Assembly: GCA_030849065.1 (NCBI GenBank) | Contig: JASAON010001649.1 | Location: 62,001-126,000 of the forward strand | DNA: 64,000 nt | Direction: 5' to 3' | From: Jaenimonas drosophilae | Taxonomy: Eukaryota; Euglenozoa; Kinetoplastea; Trypanosomatida; Trypanosomatidae | In this document: piece by piece, positions 10,001 through 18,811 of the stretch | How positions within the stretch are numbered: the first letter of the stretch is position 1 | How the letters are laid out: each line of letters starts with the position of its first letter | Notes under the pieces: generated by a model | Told to the model about the DNA's origin: nothing | Databases searched by the model: none | Seen by the model: only the letters and a program-made list of their open reading frames with translations | Translations under genes and position numbers: made by a program

Positions 10001-11179
10001 ATGCTGCGTGTGGTCTGTGCGCGGAGCAACCGACTCGGTACGCACCTTGTCTTTGGCACCAGTGATGGATATGTGCTCTACAGCGTGGAACCTGTGTTGC
10101 ATCTTCTCTCGCAATGCACCCGCAACACCTCCCCGCACGACGATGCCAGCGGCCGTCTGCCGCCATCACTGACCATCGCAGAGATTCAGCGTGAGTTTAT
10201 GTGGAGGCCGGTACACTGCATCGATGTGTTCTACGCATGTGGGATCATCGCCTACGCCACCACCACGGAGAGTACGGAGGTTGAGCTGCTGCGCATCGTG
10301 GATGTTGCGGCCACAACGGTGATGCGCGCACCACGTGTGTTGTGGGAGATGCCCATTGCCGATGTGGTGGTGGGCCTGCGTTGGTCGCCACCGCTGCTCG
10401 TCGTGGCCGTTAATCGCAAGGGCAGCGGCCGCATTCGCATCTTTGAAGATGCTGGCGGTGCTGATGATGATGATGGACGAGGTGGCATGAAGGAGTTGGA
10501 TTGGGCCAATCCCACCTGCACCTCCCCTGTGGTGGGGCTACATCATTTGGATGATTGTTTATCCGTCTCGGATGTGCTGACGGATGGCTCGATGCGCATC
10601 GTCTTCACCAACTTCCTCGTGTGCTACACCGCCGCACACACACTCGTCACAACGCCGCACTACGTCGGGAGCAGCGGCTTGCGGGCCCAACTCATCTCTG
10701 GTGATGGATGCATGTTGCTCCGCATGGATGGCCATGGCAGTCTGCACTTGTGCTATATTTGCGATGATGGCTCCATGGTGGAGCGCAGCCACTTTGGCCG
10801 TGTTGCTGGCCGAGCTATTCTTCCATCCATCTCACTCTTGATGCTCATCCTCCCCTTCTCTGGACGACGTGTGGCCTTGGTTGGCTGCGTCTCAAACCAT
10901 GGAAGAGTGCAGATTTATTTCTTCCGCAGTGATGATGTGCCACCACGCCATCGTCGCAAGGCGCCACGGGTGCAGCCAACGCTGGAGATCTCCTTGCGAG
11001 CAGCAGATCAGTCAGATGCCTCTTTCTATCATGGCGCCTTCACGGTGATTCGTGATGATGCGGATCGCGTGGAGGTGCTGCTCGTGGTGTCGGTATGTAC
11101 CGGCCCGCGCTATCCTCTGCTGAGGGATGTGGAGATGTACCAGCTGACGTGTACGGCATGGACGGTGGGGCTTGGATAA
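10001..11179 (+). CDS. Beta-propeller protein, possibly PROPPIN/WIPI-like
   Basis: The product is 392 residues of mostly beta-strand pattern with few low-complexity breaks. The opening RLGTHLVFGTSDGYVLYSVE resembles the first blade of PROPPINs, where a GT(S/E)DG turn leads into a strand and 'Y-x-x-x-P'. Later blades include VVVGLRWSPPLLVVAVNRKG with GRIRIFED, and VALVGCVSNHGRVQIYFFR. I do not see the FRRG phosphoinositide-binding motif that defines functional PROPPINs, so lipid binding is unsupported. Other WD40 families are equally possible. The ATG at 10001 is the first in frame after an AG-containing leader. Confidence 0.7.
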   Translation: MLRVVCARSNRLGTHLVFGTSDGYVLYSVEPVLHLLSQCTRNTSPHDDASGRLPPSLTIAEIQREFMWRPVHCIDVFYACGIIAYATTTESTEVELLRIVDVAATTVMRAPRVLWEMPIADVVVGLRWSPPLLVVAVNRKGSGRIRIFEDAGGADDDDGRGGMKELDWANPTCTSPVVGLHHLDDCLSVSDVLTDGSMRIVFTNFLVCYTAAHTLVTTPHYVGSSGLRAQLISGDGCMLLRMDGHGSLHLCYICDDGSMVERSHFGRVAGRAILPSISLLMLILPFSGRRVALVGCVSNHGRVQIYFFRSDDVPPRHRRKAPRVQPTLEISLRAADQSDASFYHGAFTVIRDDADRVEVLLVVSVCTGPRYPLLRDVEMYQLTCTAWTVGLG

Positions 11180-11207
11180 ACATCCTGCTCCTTCATCTTG
11201 AAACATG

Positions 11208-11250
<43 letters not shown>

Positions 11251-11547
11251 TCATTCCCACTTCTCCACTGGCAGACGAGCACACGCACAAAAAACATGAT
11301 CTCCTTCATGTTCATGACTTACTTCCGCACAATTTCGATGCACACACGCACGCACGTGTGTGTCTGTGCTGGACCAACCCCCAACCACCTCCTTCATGCC
11401 ACCAGTTCCTCCAGCGATGTTACTTCATGTGCTGCTGTCAGTACAACACCTCATCTTTCTCCGATCTCATTCTGTTGTTGCTGTTGTTGCATCTCTCTCT
11501 GTGCATGTGTGTGTGTGTGCCTCCCAGTAGTAAGTAGGTCAGACGCG
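11180..11547 (+). other. Intergenic spacer with long CAT repeat
   Basis: A run of about 14 CAT triplets lies at about 11208-11250. A pyrimidine-rich stretch (about 11450-11500) and AGs at 11526-11530 precede the next ATG by about 20 bases, a plausible acceptor. No gene is seen; an open frame running through this region is only an in-frame extension of the TRAPPC4-like gene. Confidence 0.6.
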
Positions 11548-11994
11548 ATGGTGGTTCATCTTCTCTGGATCATCAACCAATCCGGGCAGCTCATCGCCAA
11601 GGCCACCTTCACGAGCCCTGACAAGATTGGCGAGCTCGGGGCCAAGCCCGACTTGCAGCTCACCGTGTCTAGCGTGCTCTTCTCCACGTACGGCATGTCT
11701 CAGGAGCTCACCCCAAACGCCAACCCCGTGGATAGCGCGGGCATGAATCTCATTGAGTGCCGTGAGCACAACATTCATCTCTACGAAACCCCAACGATGG
11801 TGAAGTTTGTTCTCGTTACGGACAGCGCCACGAGGGAGTGTGGCCAGCTCTTCCGTGAGCTGCATCAGGTCTACGTGGAGTACGTCATGAAGAACGCCTT
11901 TCACACCGTGGATGAGGCAGGGATTGGCCAGCCCATTCGCATCCCAGCCTTCACCGAGGCCACCATGGCTGTGGTGAAGCGGTATCAGTCGTAG
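11548..11994 (+). CDS. TRAPP complex subunit, TRAPPC4/Trs23 (sybindin) family
   Basis: The product is 148 residues with a longin-like N-terminus (MVVHLLWIINQSGQLIAKA). The C-terminal half is strongly TRAPPC4-like: SSVLFSTYGMSQEL, then TPTMVKFVLVTDS, then LFRELHQVYVEYVMKNAFH. TRAPPC4 is a core subunit of the TRAPP tethering complex and exchange factor for Rab1/Ypt1 at ER-Golgi and Golgi membranes. Mammalian TRAPPC4 carries a PDZ-like insertion in the longin domain. This protein is shorter and goes straight from the first strands to the SSxLFS helix, so the insertion is absent. The open frame extends upstream through repeats; I set the start at the ATG in MVVHLL, where homology begins. Confidence 0.85.
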   Translation: MVVHLLWIINQSGQLIAKATFTSPDKIGELGAKPDLQLTVSSVLFSTYGMSQELTPNANPVDSAGMNLIECREHNIHLYETPTMVKFVLVTDSATRECGQLFRELHQVYVEYVMKNAFHTVDEAGIGQPIRIPAFTEATMAVVKRYQS

Positions 11995-12121
11995 CGCACA
12001 TGCGTACACAAACAACACTCATGCATTGATTCATATACATCATCATCATGTTCCTGCCGAGTATTTCATTCATCATGCTGACATACGTTCTTCTTCTTCT
12101 TCATTTGTTCGTTTGTTCGTT

Positions 12122-12123
12122 AG
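12122..12123 (+). promoter_or_regulatory. Probable spliced-leader acceptor, L27e copy 1
   Basis: A T-rich tract (about 12088-12121, CTT and TTTG units) ends at this AG, giving a 24-base leader before the ATG at 12148. Confidence 0.6.
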
Positions 12124-12147
12124 AATCTGCCACATTCCTACTCGACC

Positions 12148-12552
12148 ATGACGAAGTTCCTCAAGCCCGGCAAGGTTGTGATCATGACCAGCGGCCGCTA
12201 TGCGGGCCGCAAGTGTGTGATTGTGCAGAACACCGACACAACGAGCAAGGAGCGTCCCTACGGACACGCCTTGATTGCTGGCGTGAAGAAGTACCCCAAG
12301 AAGGTTGTGCGCGGCATGAGCAAGCAGACCATCACCCGCCGCTCCCAGGTTGGCGTGTTCCTTCGTGTTGTGAACCACAAGCACTTCCTGCCCACCCGCT
12401 ACAACATGGACCTCTCCAAGGAGCTCCGCGGCAAGATCAACGTGTCTGATGCCTCCCGCAAGTCCAAGTCCCGCTCCCTCGTGAAGAAGCTCTTCCAGGC
12501 GCGCTACAACGCTGGCAGCAACTCCTGGTTCTTCCAGAAGCTCCGCTTCTAA
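12148..12552 (+). CDS. RPL27: 60S ribosomal protein L27e, copy 1
   Basis: This is a 134-residue protein typical of eukaryotic L27e in length. The N-terminal KOW-type segment KPGKVVIMTSGRYAGRKCV is intact. The trypanosomatid-like central block KKYPKKVVRGMSKQT and the C-terminus NSWFFQKLRF are also present. L27e is a structural protein of the cytosolic large ribosomal subunit. Codon use is strongly biased towards C/G-ending codons, as expected of a highly expressed gene and unlike most neighbours. A second copy at 16408-16812 encodes an identical protein. Confidence 0.97.
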   Translation: MTKFLKPGKVVIMTSGRYAGRKCVIVQNTDTTSKERPYGHALIAGVKKYPKKVVRGMSKQTITRRSQVGVFLRVVNHKHFLPTRYNMDLSKELRGKINVSDASRKSKSRSLVKKLFQARYNAGSNSWFFQKLRF

Positions 12553-12942
12553 GATGGAGGTGCTGAGAGTGTTGCACGCGTGTACGTGCACGTGTGTGTC
12601 AGGACGATGAGCTATACTCATGACACGTGCGACGTGGGCAACACCGAGGATAGGTGGAATCGCAGATTTTCATTCTGATTTCTTCTTTTTGATCCCAAAA
12701 AATATATGTAGTGCATGCATTGCATGTGTGTTGGTTGTGCTGCAATGAATGATTCTGTGTGCCATGCATGTATTGCTATGTTCCCCTCTCTTTTCATCCC
12801 ACCAATGATGATGATGATGATGCTCTTGCTAGTAGAAGTAGAGTCCAGAAGCTCTCCGTGCCACGAGCTGCCCCCCGACATGCATCTCGTGCAATCAGTG
12901 CCACAGATTTGTGTAGCTTGAGAAGAAGAACGGAGAAGATCC
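12553..12942 (+). other. Intergenic spacer after L27e copy 1
   Basis: No gene is seen. It contains an AT-rich patch near 12698-12712, short direct repeats of a TGCAT type near 12712-12725, a pyrimidine stretch (about 12780-12802) and a short GAT run (about 12806-12823). Confidence 0.5.
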
Positions 12943-15900
12943 ATGCAGGCCATGCGGCGGATGATGTGTAGGCTCCATCCCCAGCCAAGGATGCAGGCGC
13001 TTCGTCTGGGGAAGCTACTCATCCGGCGTGCCGGTTGCTTCGGTGTGCTTGACCGCCACAACATTGGCATGACGGTGTACGCACTGCGTCAGCTTGATCT
13101 TCTTTCAGTGGAGCGCGAGGACCTCCTGCGGGTTATTCAGCACACCGTGGAGGATGGCGTTGATGCTCGTTCCTGTGCCAATCTCCTTCACTTGCTGGCC
13201 AACACCATTCGAGAACAGTGCGATCCGCACGTGGCCTTCACAGCACCTCTCCACGATGCTCTGGAGGCGGTGGAGAAGAGGATGGTGGAGGTGATGGATG
13301 ATTTGGAGCCAACTGAATGCGTGCTGGCGGCCGAAGGTGTGCTGACGCTGCTTCCCTACGCGGCAAGTGAGGCACGCACGGAGCTGCAACATGAACTGCA
13401 TCTACGAACGCAGGCCTTCGTGGATGTGGTGGAACGGCCAGTGGAGCTCATTGGCCTCTTGAAGGTGGCGATGGAGGCACGCCGCCAACCACGATTGGCA
13501 GTTGATGACGATGGTGATGATGATGATCATGATCTTGCTCGCGATGTGCTACGCCGCCTAACTGCCACCGTGGAGGCACGACTGCATCTCTTTCACAGAC
13601 GCGATCTGATACCCTTGGTGGATGCACTGACCTCATCCTCTAGCGCGAAGGTTGGTGCCGGAGTGAAGGGCGCGCAACAGCAACACGCATCCATGAATGG
13701 TGATGGTGATGGTGAAGATGAAGTTGATGGGCACGTGATGAGCCACCCGCTGCTGGAAGAGTGCCGTCCGCTGTTGCTGCACGTCTTGGCGGACGTGGAG
13801 CGTCTAACGCCGCAGCTCTCACCTTCTCAATGTGCGGCGTGGCTTCGGCGCCTCGTGGATTTGGAGCTGCTTCACAGCCACGCCACCTTGTTTGGCCGCT
13901 TGGTACGTCAGCTGCAGTCTGTCTGTGCCAGCGGTGTTGGCGTGGAGGGGCCACTGAACCCGGCGCAAACTCGCTCCGTTGGTGTGGCAGTCTTGCGGGG
14001 CATTAGCGCACATGGGGCAGAGGCTGGAACAATCAGCCAGACGGATGTACGGCGCAGCACGAAGCTCGTGCTGACGTTGATGGGCCAACTCCCCGCATCC
14101 ATCCAGGCCATGGACATTCATGACTTTGAAAAGCGGGCAAGTGTGGTGCGGCATCATGTTCTGCCACTTCTTCACGAGCTCTCCATGGATGTGCTGGCGG
14201 ACTACTTCACCCAAGACAGCACATCAGCAACCCCGCGGGCAGAGTTGGCGAGGGAGGCAAAGGACCTCGCGACGTCGATGGAGGCGTTGTGCTCCTTCAC
14301 ACTGAAACACGCCAAGGCACTCAACGGCCGTGAGCAGGCCACGATTGCTGGAATTGCGCTGCGATGGAGAATCTATCTTCCGCACGCAACAACAACAGCA
14401 TCATCATCATCATCATCATTGGCAACGTCCCAGAAGAATCATGCACGACGTGAGGCACTCCTCTCACTGCTGCGCAAGCACTCCCCGCTGTCCGTGGAGC
14501 AAGCTCAACGAAAAAATGTGGCCATGTGTGGGTTGATGCGCACATCCACGTGCTTCAACGTGCTGGATGCGGTTTTTATCATCAACGAATGTGTTGCGAC
14601 AGCCGCATCGCTCTCACCCCCACGATCCTCCACGTTGCGGTCTTCCACGCCCCCATCGCCGTCCTCCGCCGCCGAGGAGGCGTTGCTCGATGTGGCACGG
14701 CACCTGCACAAACACGTGCGCGATGAGCTCCGCGCAGACCTCCAGCTTCTGCCAACCACCTATCTCGTGCGCTATCTCACTTCCCTAGCACGGCTGGACG
14801 TTCGTGGCAAGGCGGACTACATCTTCATTCTTGGCGCCCTCACCGCAGGTGAACGTCGCGTGGAGATGGATGATCTTGTTCGCGTGATGGGGGTGATGGG
14901 GCGCCAACAGCTGCGCGCACCACTTGTTATTGGCCTCGTGATGCAGGAGCTCCGCGCTCGTTGGACGAAGAAGAACACCGGTGCCACTGACCACCACCAA
15001 CACGTGGGTGATGATGAGCAGCATGCGCATGCGGATTTACCGCCATCACAAAAAGTTCAGCTACTTCATGGTCTCGCTCACAGCAACGGCCAACGCATGA
15101 TCAAGGCACCTCTCCACGAGCCCGTTGGCTGTCTCTTCACGCATGCGGATGAGGTCTCTCACCTCAACCACACCGAGGCGGTGTTCGCCTTCGCAGCGTT
15201 GATGCAGTTGCGTCAGTACGCAAGCCCAGCACTTGGGTGGCTCCTCTCTGGGCCTCTCCACGTTGATGCAGCTACACCCACGACGAGGTCCTGCACAACG
15301 ATGGCGGATCTTCTTGCTTCGTTGTTGCGTCATGGCGGACCACGTGAGGGAGTGCCCGTTGAGCTCATCCTGCGTAGCATTCAACGCGTGGTGCATGCGC
15401 TGCCAGAGAGCAAGACCTTGCTAAAGGATCTGCGGCTTCTCTCGGCGGCATGGCCGGTGTACCGTCGCTACCCGCGCCTCATCGCCGCCAACCACAAGGA
15501 GGGGCTCTCCAGCAGCGATGTGGCGGCACTCACGTCCAGCTTGGATGAACTGCGCGCCACAGGTGCCGCATTGCTAAAACCACGTCTGTTGCACATTGCG
15601 CAGGCAGCCGATCTACGTCCCAACACCTTCTTGTACGGCCAACTTGTGTTGGGCGCTCACTGGGGTTCTCTGCCTCATTTGGAGAGCCCTGACATGCTCC
15701 GGCTGGTGGAGATGCTACCCGTGGCACACCTCAGCCGATTGCAGCAGGTGGCGAGTGACTATGCCGCCGCCGCATTCGTTGGGCTCTTGTGCGCGCAATC
15801 AGGCGCAACGACGGGGAGGATGCTGCACATTCAGCGTGGACGTCAGCTCCTCTCCACGGTACGTCGCAGCACCAAATCACTTCGCATGGAAGATGTGCTG

Positions 15901-16164
15901 ATGCTGCTCGACTATGGCAGCTCGTTGGAGATGTTTAGCACCGCAGCCAAGAAGACAAAGGATGAAAACAGCAACACCATTGGTGATGATGATGGTGATG
16001 ATGGTGATGTAGTTGCCATCGCGCAGTCCTTCATGGATGGGCTACGCACGTACGCGCGGGACCCTCGCAACGTTTCAAAGCTCAGCCCAATGGAGGTGCA
16101 GGTGTGCCATCAACTGACCAACATCAACGACACAGCATCTACACCACCATTCCCATGCGAATGA
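12943..16164 (+). CDS. Mitochondrion-targeted helical-repeat protein, function unknown
   Basis: The product is 1073 residues. The N-terminus MQAMRRMMCRLHPQPRMQAL is rich in Arg and lacks acidic residues, a good mitochondrial presequence. The body is almost entirely alpha-helical with many Leu-rich ~35-residue units (e.g. VYALRQLDLLSVEREDLLRV, CANLLHLLANTI, VLMLLDYGSSLEMF), resembling the helical-repeat RNA-binding or scaffold proteins common in kinetoplastid mitochondria. Insertions of poly-D and poly-S come from GAT and TCA repeats. I do not recognise an orthologue. A role in mitochondrial RNA processing or mitoribosome biogenesis is only an inference from architecture. It sits between the two L27e copies. 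Confidence 0.8.
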   Translation: MQAMRRMMCRLHPQPRMQALRLGKLLIRRAGCFGVLDRHNIGMTVYALRQLDLLSVEREDLLRVIQHTVEDGVDARSCANLLHLLANTIREQCDPHVAFTAPLHDALEAVEKRMVEVMDDLEPTECVLAAEGVLTLLPYAASEARTELQHELHLRTQAFVDVVERPVELIGLLKVAMEARRQPRLAVDDDGDDDDHDLARDVLRRLTATVEARLHLFHRRDLIPLVDALTSSSSAKVGAGVKGAQQQHASMNGDGDGEDEVDGHVMSHPLLEECRPLLLHVLADVERLTPQLSPSQCAAWLRRLVDLELLHSHATLFGRLVRQLQSVCASGVGVEGPLNPAQTRSVGVAVLRGISAHGAEAGTISQTDVRRSTKLVLTLMGQLPASIQAMDIHDFEKRASVVRHHVLPLLHELSMDVLADYFTQDSTSATPRAELAREAKDLATSMEALCSFTLKHAKALNGREQATIAGIALRWRIYLPHATTTASSSSSSLATSQKNHARREALLSLLRKHSPLSVEQAQRKNVAMCGLMRTSTCFNVLDAVFIINECVATAASLSPPRSSTLRSSTPPSPSSAAEEALLDVARHLHKHVRDELRADLQLLPTTYLVRYLTSLARLDVRGKADYIFILGALTAGERRVEMDDLVRVMGVMGRQQLRAPLVIGLVMQELRARWTKKNTGATDHHQHVGDDEQHAHADLPPSQKVQLLHGLAHSNGQRMIKAPLHEPVGCLFTHADEVSHLNHTEAVFAFAALMQLRQYASPALGWLLSGPLHVDAATPTTRSCTTMADLLASLLRHGGPREGVPVELILRSIQRVVHALPESKTLLKDLRLLSAAWPVYRRYPRLIAANHKEGLSSSDVAALTSSLDELRATGAALLKPRLLHIAQAADLRPNTFLYGQLVLGAHWGSLPHLESPDMLRLVEMLPVAHLSRLQQVASDYAAAAFVGLLCAQSGATTGRMLHIQRGRQLLSTVRRSTKSLRMEDVLMLLDYGSSLEMFSTAAKKTKDENSNTIGDDDGDDGDVVAIAQSFMDGLRTYARDPRNVSKLSPMEVQVCHQLTNINDTASTPPFPCE

Positions 16165-16377
16165 CGGGTACTTCTCACTTCTGCACAAAGCGCGCACATG
16201 TTGTGTGCATCCATCGTACAACATCTCCACATACTTCCTTCCTAGACCTTTGCCACACACAACACTGGTGCACGTGCTGCTACTGTCATGTACGCCATCA
16301 CACTCAGACCCAAACCATCATCATGTCTTCTTCTTCTTGTTCTTCTTGTTTTTGTTCTTGTTGTTGTGAACGTTTGT

Positions 16378-16379
16378 AG
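16378..16379 (+). promoter_or_regulatory. Probable spliced-leader acceptor, L27e copy 2
   Basis: A long T-rich tract (about 16326-16377) ends at this AG, 29 bases before the ATG at 16408. Another AG at about 16394 is an alternative. The tract is unrelated to that of copy 1, so the two paralogues have independent processing signals. Confidence 0.55.
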
Positions 16380-16407
16380 ATTCCACTTCTCGTAGCCCTA
16401 CTCGACC

Positions 16408-16812
16408 ATGACGAAGTTCCTCAAGCCCGGCAAGGTTGTGATCATGACCAGCGGCCGCTATGCGGGCCGCAAGTGTGTGATTGTGCAGAACACCGACACA
16501 ACGAGCAAGGAGCGTCCCTACGGACACGCCTTGATTGCTGGCGTGAAGAAGTACCCCAAGAAGGTTGTGCGCGGCATGAGCAAGCAGACCATCACCCGCC
16601 GCTCCCAGGTTGGCGTGTTCCTTCGTGTTGTGAACCACAAGCACTTCCTGCCCACCCGCTACAACATGGACCTCTCCAAGGAGCTCCGCGGCAAGATCAA
16701 CGTGTCTGATGCCTCCCGCAAGTCCAAGTCCCGCTCCCTCGTGAAGAAGCTCTTCCAGGCGCGCTACAACGCCGGCAGCAACTCCTGGTTCTTCCAGAAG
16801 CTCCGCTTCTAA
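16408..16812 (+). CDS. RPL27: 60S ribosomal protein L27e, copy 2
   Basis: This encodes the same 134 residues as copy 1, exactly 4260 bases downstream. The coding sequences differ at one synonymous site (T at 12513, C at 16773, an Ala codon). Identity extends 11 bases upstream of the ATG and about 10 bases past the stop, then ends abruptly. The spacers beyond are unrelated. This suggests gene conversion or a recent dispersed duplication of little more than the coding region. Two copies are usual for ribosomal protein genes in kinetoplastids. Confidence 0.97.
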   Translation: MTKFLKPGKVVIMTSGRYAGRKCVIVQNTDTTSKERPYGHALIAGVKKYPKKVVRGMSKQTITRRSQVGVFLRVVNHKHFLPTRYNMDLSKELRGKINVSDASRKSKSRSLVKKLFQARYNAGSNSWFFQKLRF

Positions 16813-17222
16813 GATGGAGGTGGTGGCATCATCATTCTCTACGAGATAGTGCATGAGTCAATCATGGCTGTGTGATGGCGAAAACCACGCGCAGCTTCAT
16901 TTTGTGCTTTGGTAAAACACAACAACAACAACAACATCACGTATGTTGGCTGTGGTGTGATGTATCTCTGTTCGCGCTCCGTCTATGTGCCCCTACCTCT
17001 TCCTCTTTTGCTTTATGAATCCGTGTTGTAGTAGGAAGGATCTCTGTTACATCCGTGAATGGAGAGACGGGGCGTTCACGCCAACTTCTTCCAAATCCGT
17101 TCAAGCTGAACTACGCTGCTCGCGCGTAGCACTGACGCATCTGTGCGTGCTGTTGCAGCACACATTTCTTTGCCCCTAGAGGCGTAGAGAGAGAGGGAGA
17201 GAGAGAGAGAGAGCTCTTCACC
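16813..17222 (+). other. Intergenic spacer with GA repeat
   Basis: No gene is seen. A CAA run sits at about 16919-16936, a pyrimidine stretch at about 16990-17012, and a purine GA run at about 17183-17213 immediately upstream of the next ATG. Confidence 0.55.
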
Positions 17223-18359
17223 ATGCCTGATGTACTCGTGCCCGTTGCGGATGGTGATGCCGCCAAGATCTTCCTTGCCCAGAGCTACAACACCCCCAAC
17301 ATTGCACAAGACATGTTTACCATTGGCACCAAGGGCATGAAGCTGATGATTCCACGCACCACCTTCACGGGAGTTACGATTCAGCGTTTGTGGGACCACG
17401 TCTTCGCTGACAACACACCATTTCTGCAACGCTACCACGACAGACGCAAGGAAACGGATTTGAAGGTGGATGCGTGGAGCTACGCCGCAGACATGGGCAG
17501 CGGCTTTCGTTGCAGCTCCCTGACCACCATTGTGAACGTGCCACGTGATGGCACCAAGACACCCTTGATGGAGGCACACCGCTTCGCCTACGTGCGCAAG
17601 GATGATCGTTTGGTGCTGACCTACCACATCTCCTCACAAACGCCACGTGTAACTGCGGGAACCACCTTCCGCACCGAGGCACTCATGGAGCTCACGGCAG
17701 ACAGTGAGAAGTCCGACTGCACCATTGAGATTTGGGGAAACTGCAAAAAAATGAGCATGAGCTTCGTGGCGATTAGCTACATCGCCCTCCCACGCGCGGT
17801 GAAGGAAATGACGGCGGCGTACAAATTGATGGTATCGATCATTGTTGAGGATTTGTGCGGGGCGGGCACGGTGGTGGTGGATGCGGCAGAGCCAGACGCA
17901 CCCACGGCGCGCATCTCCGTGGATGATGATGCGGCACCGTCCGCGGAGGCGCCTGGCACAGCTTTTCAGGCCATTTTGTTGGTGCTGGCGGGAATGATCG
18001 CCATGGTACTGCTCAGCTCCATCTCCACGATCCGGCACACCTCGCGTGAGGCCACCAACATCGCCCGCGCACTGATGCGTGAGGAGGTGCTGGACCGCCC
18101 TCCGCAGCACAATGGAGGTGTTGGTGTTGGCGATGTACGTGCAGGGCCATCATGGCTCGGGGCTGCGATGCCCCTGACGGAGGATCAGGCACTCCGCGAG
18201 GCTGCGCGAGAGGCACAGATCCAAACGCTTCGCTATCGGTGGGTGGAGGAGCACCAGACGGTGCTCGAGCTGCAGCGTAGCGTGAGCTGGTTGTGGTGGA
18301 TCGTGATGGCTCAGTTTGGACTGATGGCGGTTGTGATGGTGGTGCGCCTGCTTCAATGA
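17223..18359 (+). CDS. VASt-domain membrane protein, possible sterol/lipid transfer protein
   Basis: The product is 378 residues. Residues ~47-165 match the VASt (VAD1-analogue of StAR-related transfer) fold: TFTGVTIQRLWDHVFAD, then KETDLKVDAWSY, then KTPLMEAHRF and SSQTPRVTAGTTFRTEALME. VASt domains in yeast Lam/Ysp and animal GRAMD1 proteins carry sterols at membrane contact sites. Those proteins also have an N-terminal GRAM domain, which is absent here: VASt begins almost at the N-terminus. Two hydrophobic segments follow, at about residues 248-267 (FQAILLVLAGMIAMVLLSSI) and 355-376 near the C-terminus, so the protein should be tail-anchored or hairpin-anchored. A helical, charged linker separates them. 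Confidence 0.8.
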   Translation: MPDVLVPVADGDAAKIFLAQSYNTPNIAQDMFTIGTKGMKLMIPRTTFTGVTIQRLWDHVFADNTPFLQRYHDRRKETDLKVDAWSYAADMGSGFRCSSLTTIVNVPRDGTKTPLMEAHRFAYVRKDDRLVLTYHISSQTPRVTAGTTFRTEALMELTADSEKSDCTIEIWGNCKKMSMSFVAISYIALPRAVKEMTAAYKLMVSIIVEDLCGAGTVVVDAAEPDAPTARISVDDDAAPSAEAPGTAFQAILLVLAGMIAMVLLSSISTIRHTSREATNIARALMREEVLDRPPQHNGGVGVGDVRAGPSWLGAAMPLTEDQALREAAREAQIQTLRYRWVEEHQTVLELQRSVSWLWWIVMAQFGLMAVVMVVRLLQ

Positions 18360-18811
18360 GCATCAGAGAAGGGCCGGAGAACTTATGCAGGCATTCAACA
18401 TCATCATCAGCATCATCATCACGTTGTTGCTGTTGTTTGTGGTTGGCCAAGTAGGGTTGCGTGGATGGAGCTCCATCCGACATACCTCAAGCAGCCTCTG
18501 GCCACATCACCACATTCTCCCCACATGTTCCCTCGGGATTGCATGTACTCCGCTGTACGTCCGCCGTGGTGTGTTCGTGTTCGTGTGGCAACCCTCACGC
18601 ACACGCACATCATCTTCGTTGTGTGTTCGTGCTTCACTGTGCTGCTGTATCTACACGTACCAACAAATGAACTGCCAAACAACAATGCGTCGTGCTGAAG
18701 ATCTCAATCTGTTGCGAATTTCAAACTTGCCATTCCTCATTTGTTTCATCACCACCAACATCGTAGCTCACAACAACAACACGTCCATCATCTTCATCAT
18801 GAATTCTTTTG
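18360..18811 (+). other. Spacer upstream of the 155-bp repeat array
   Basis: No credible gene is seen. It contains a CAT run (about 18398-18420) and a GTT stretch, then mixed sequence running into the first repeat unit. Confidence 0.5.

Noticed and set aside
12073..12621. Minus-strand frame opposite L27e copy 1 (and the like at 16321-16854)
   Set aside because: Both are antisense to the identical L27e coding sequences, so their similarity reflects the duplication only.
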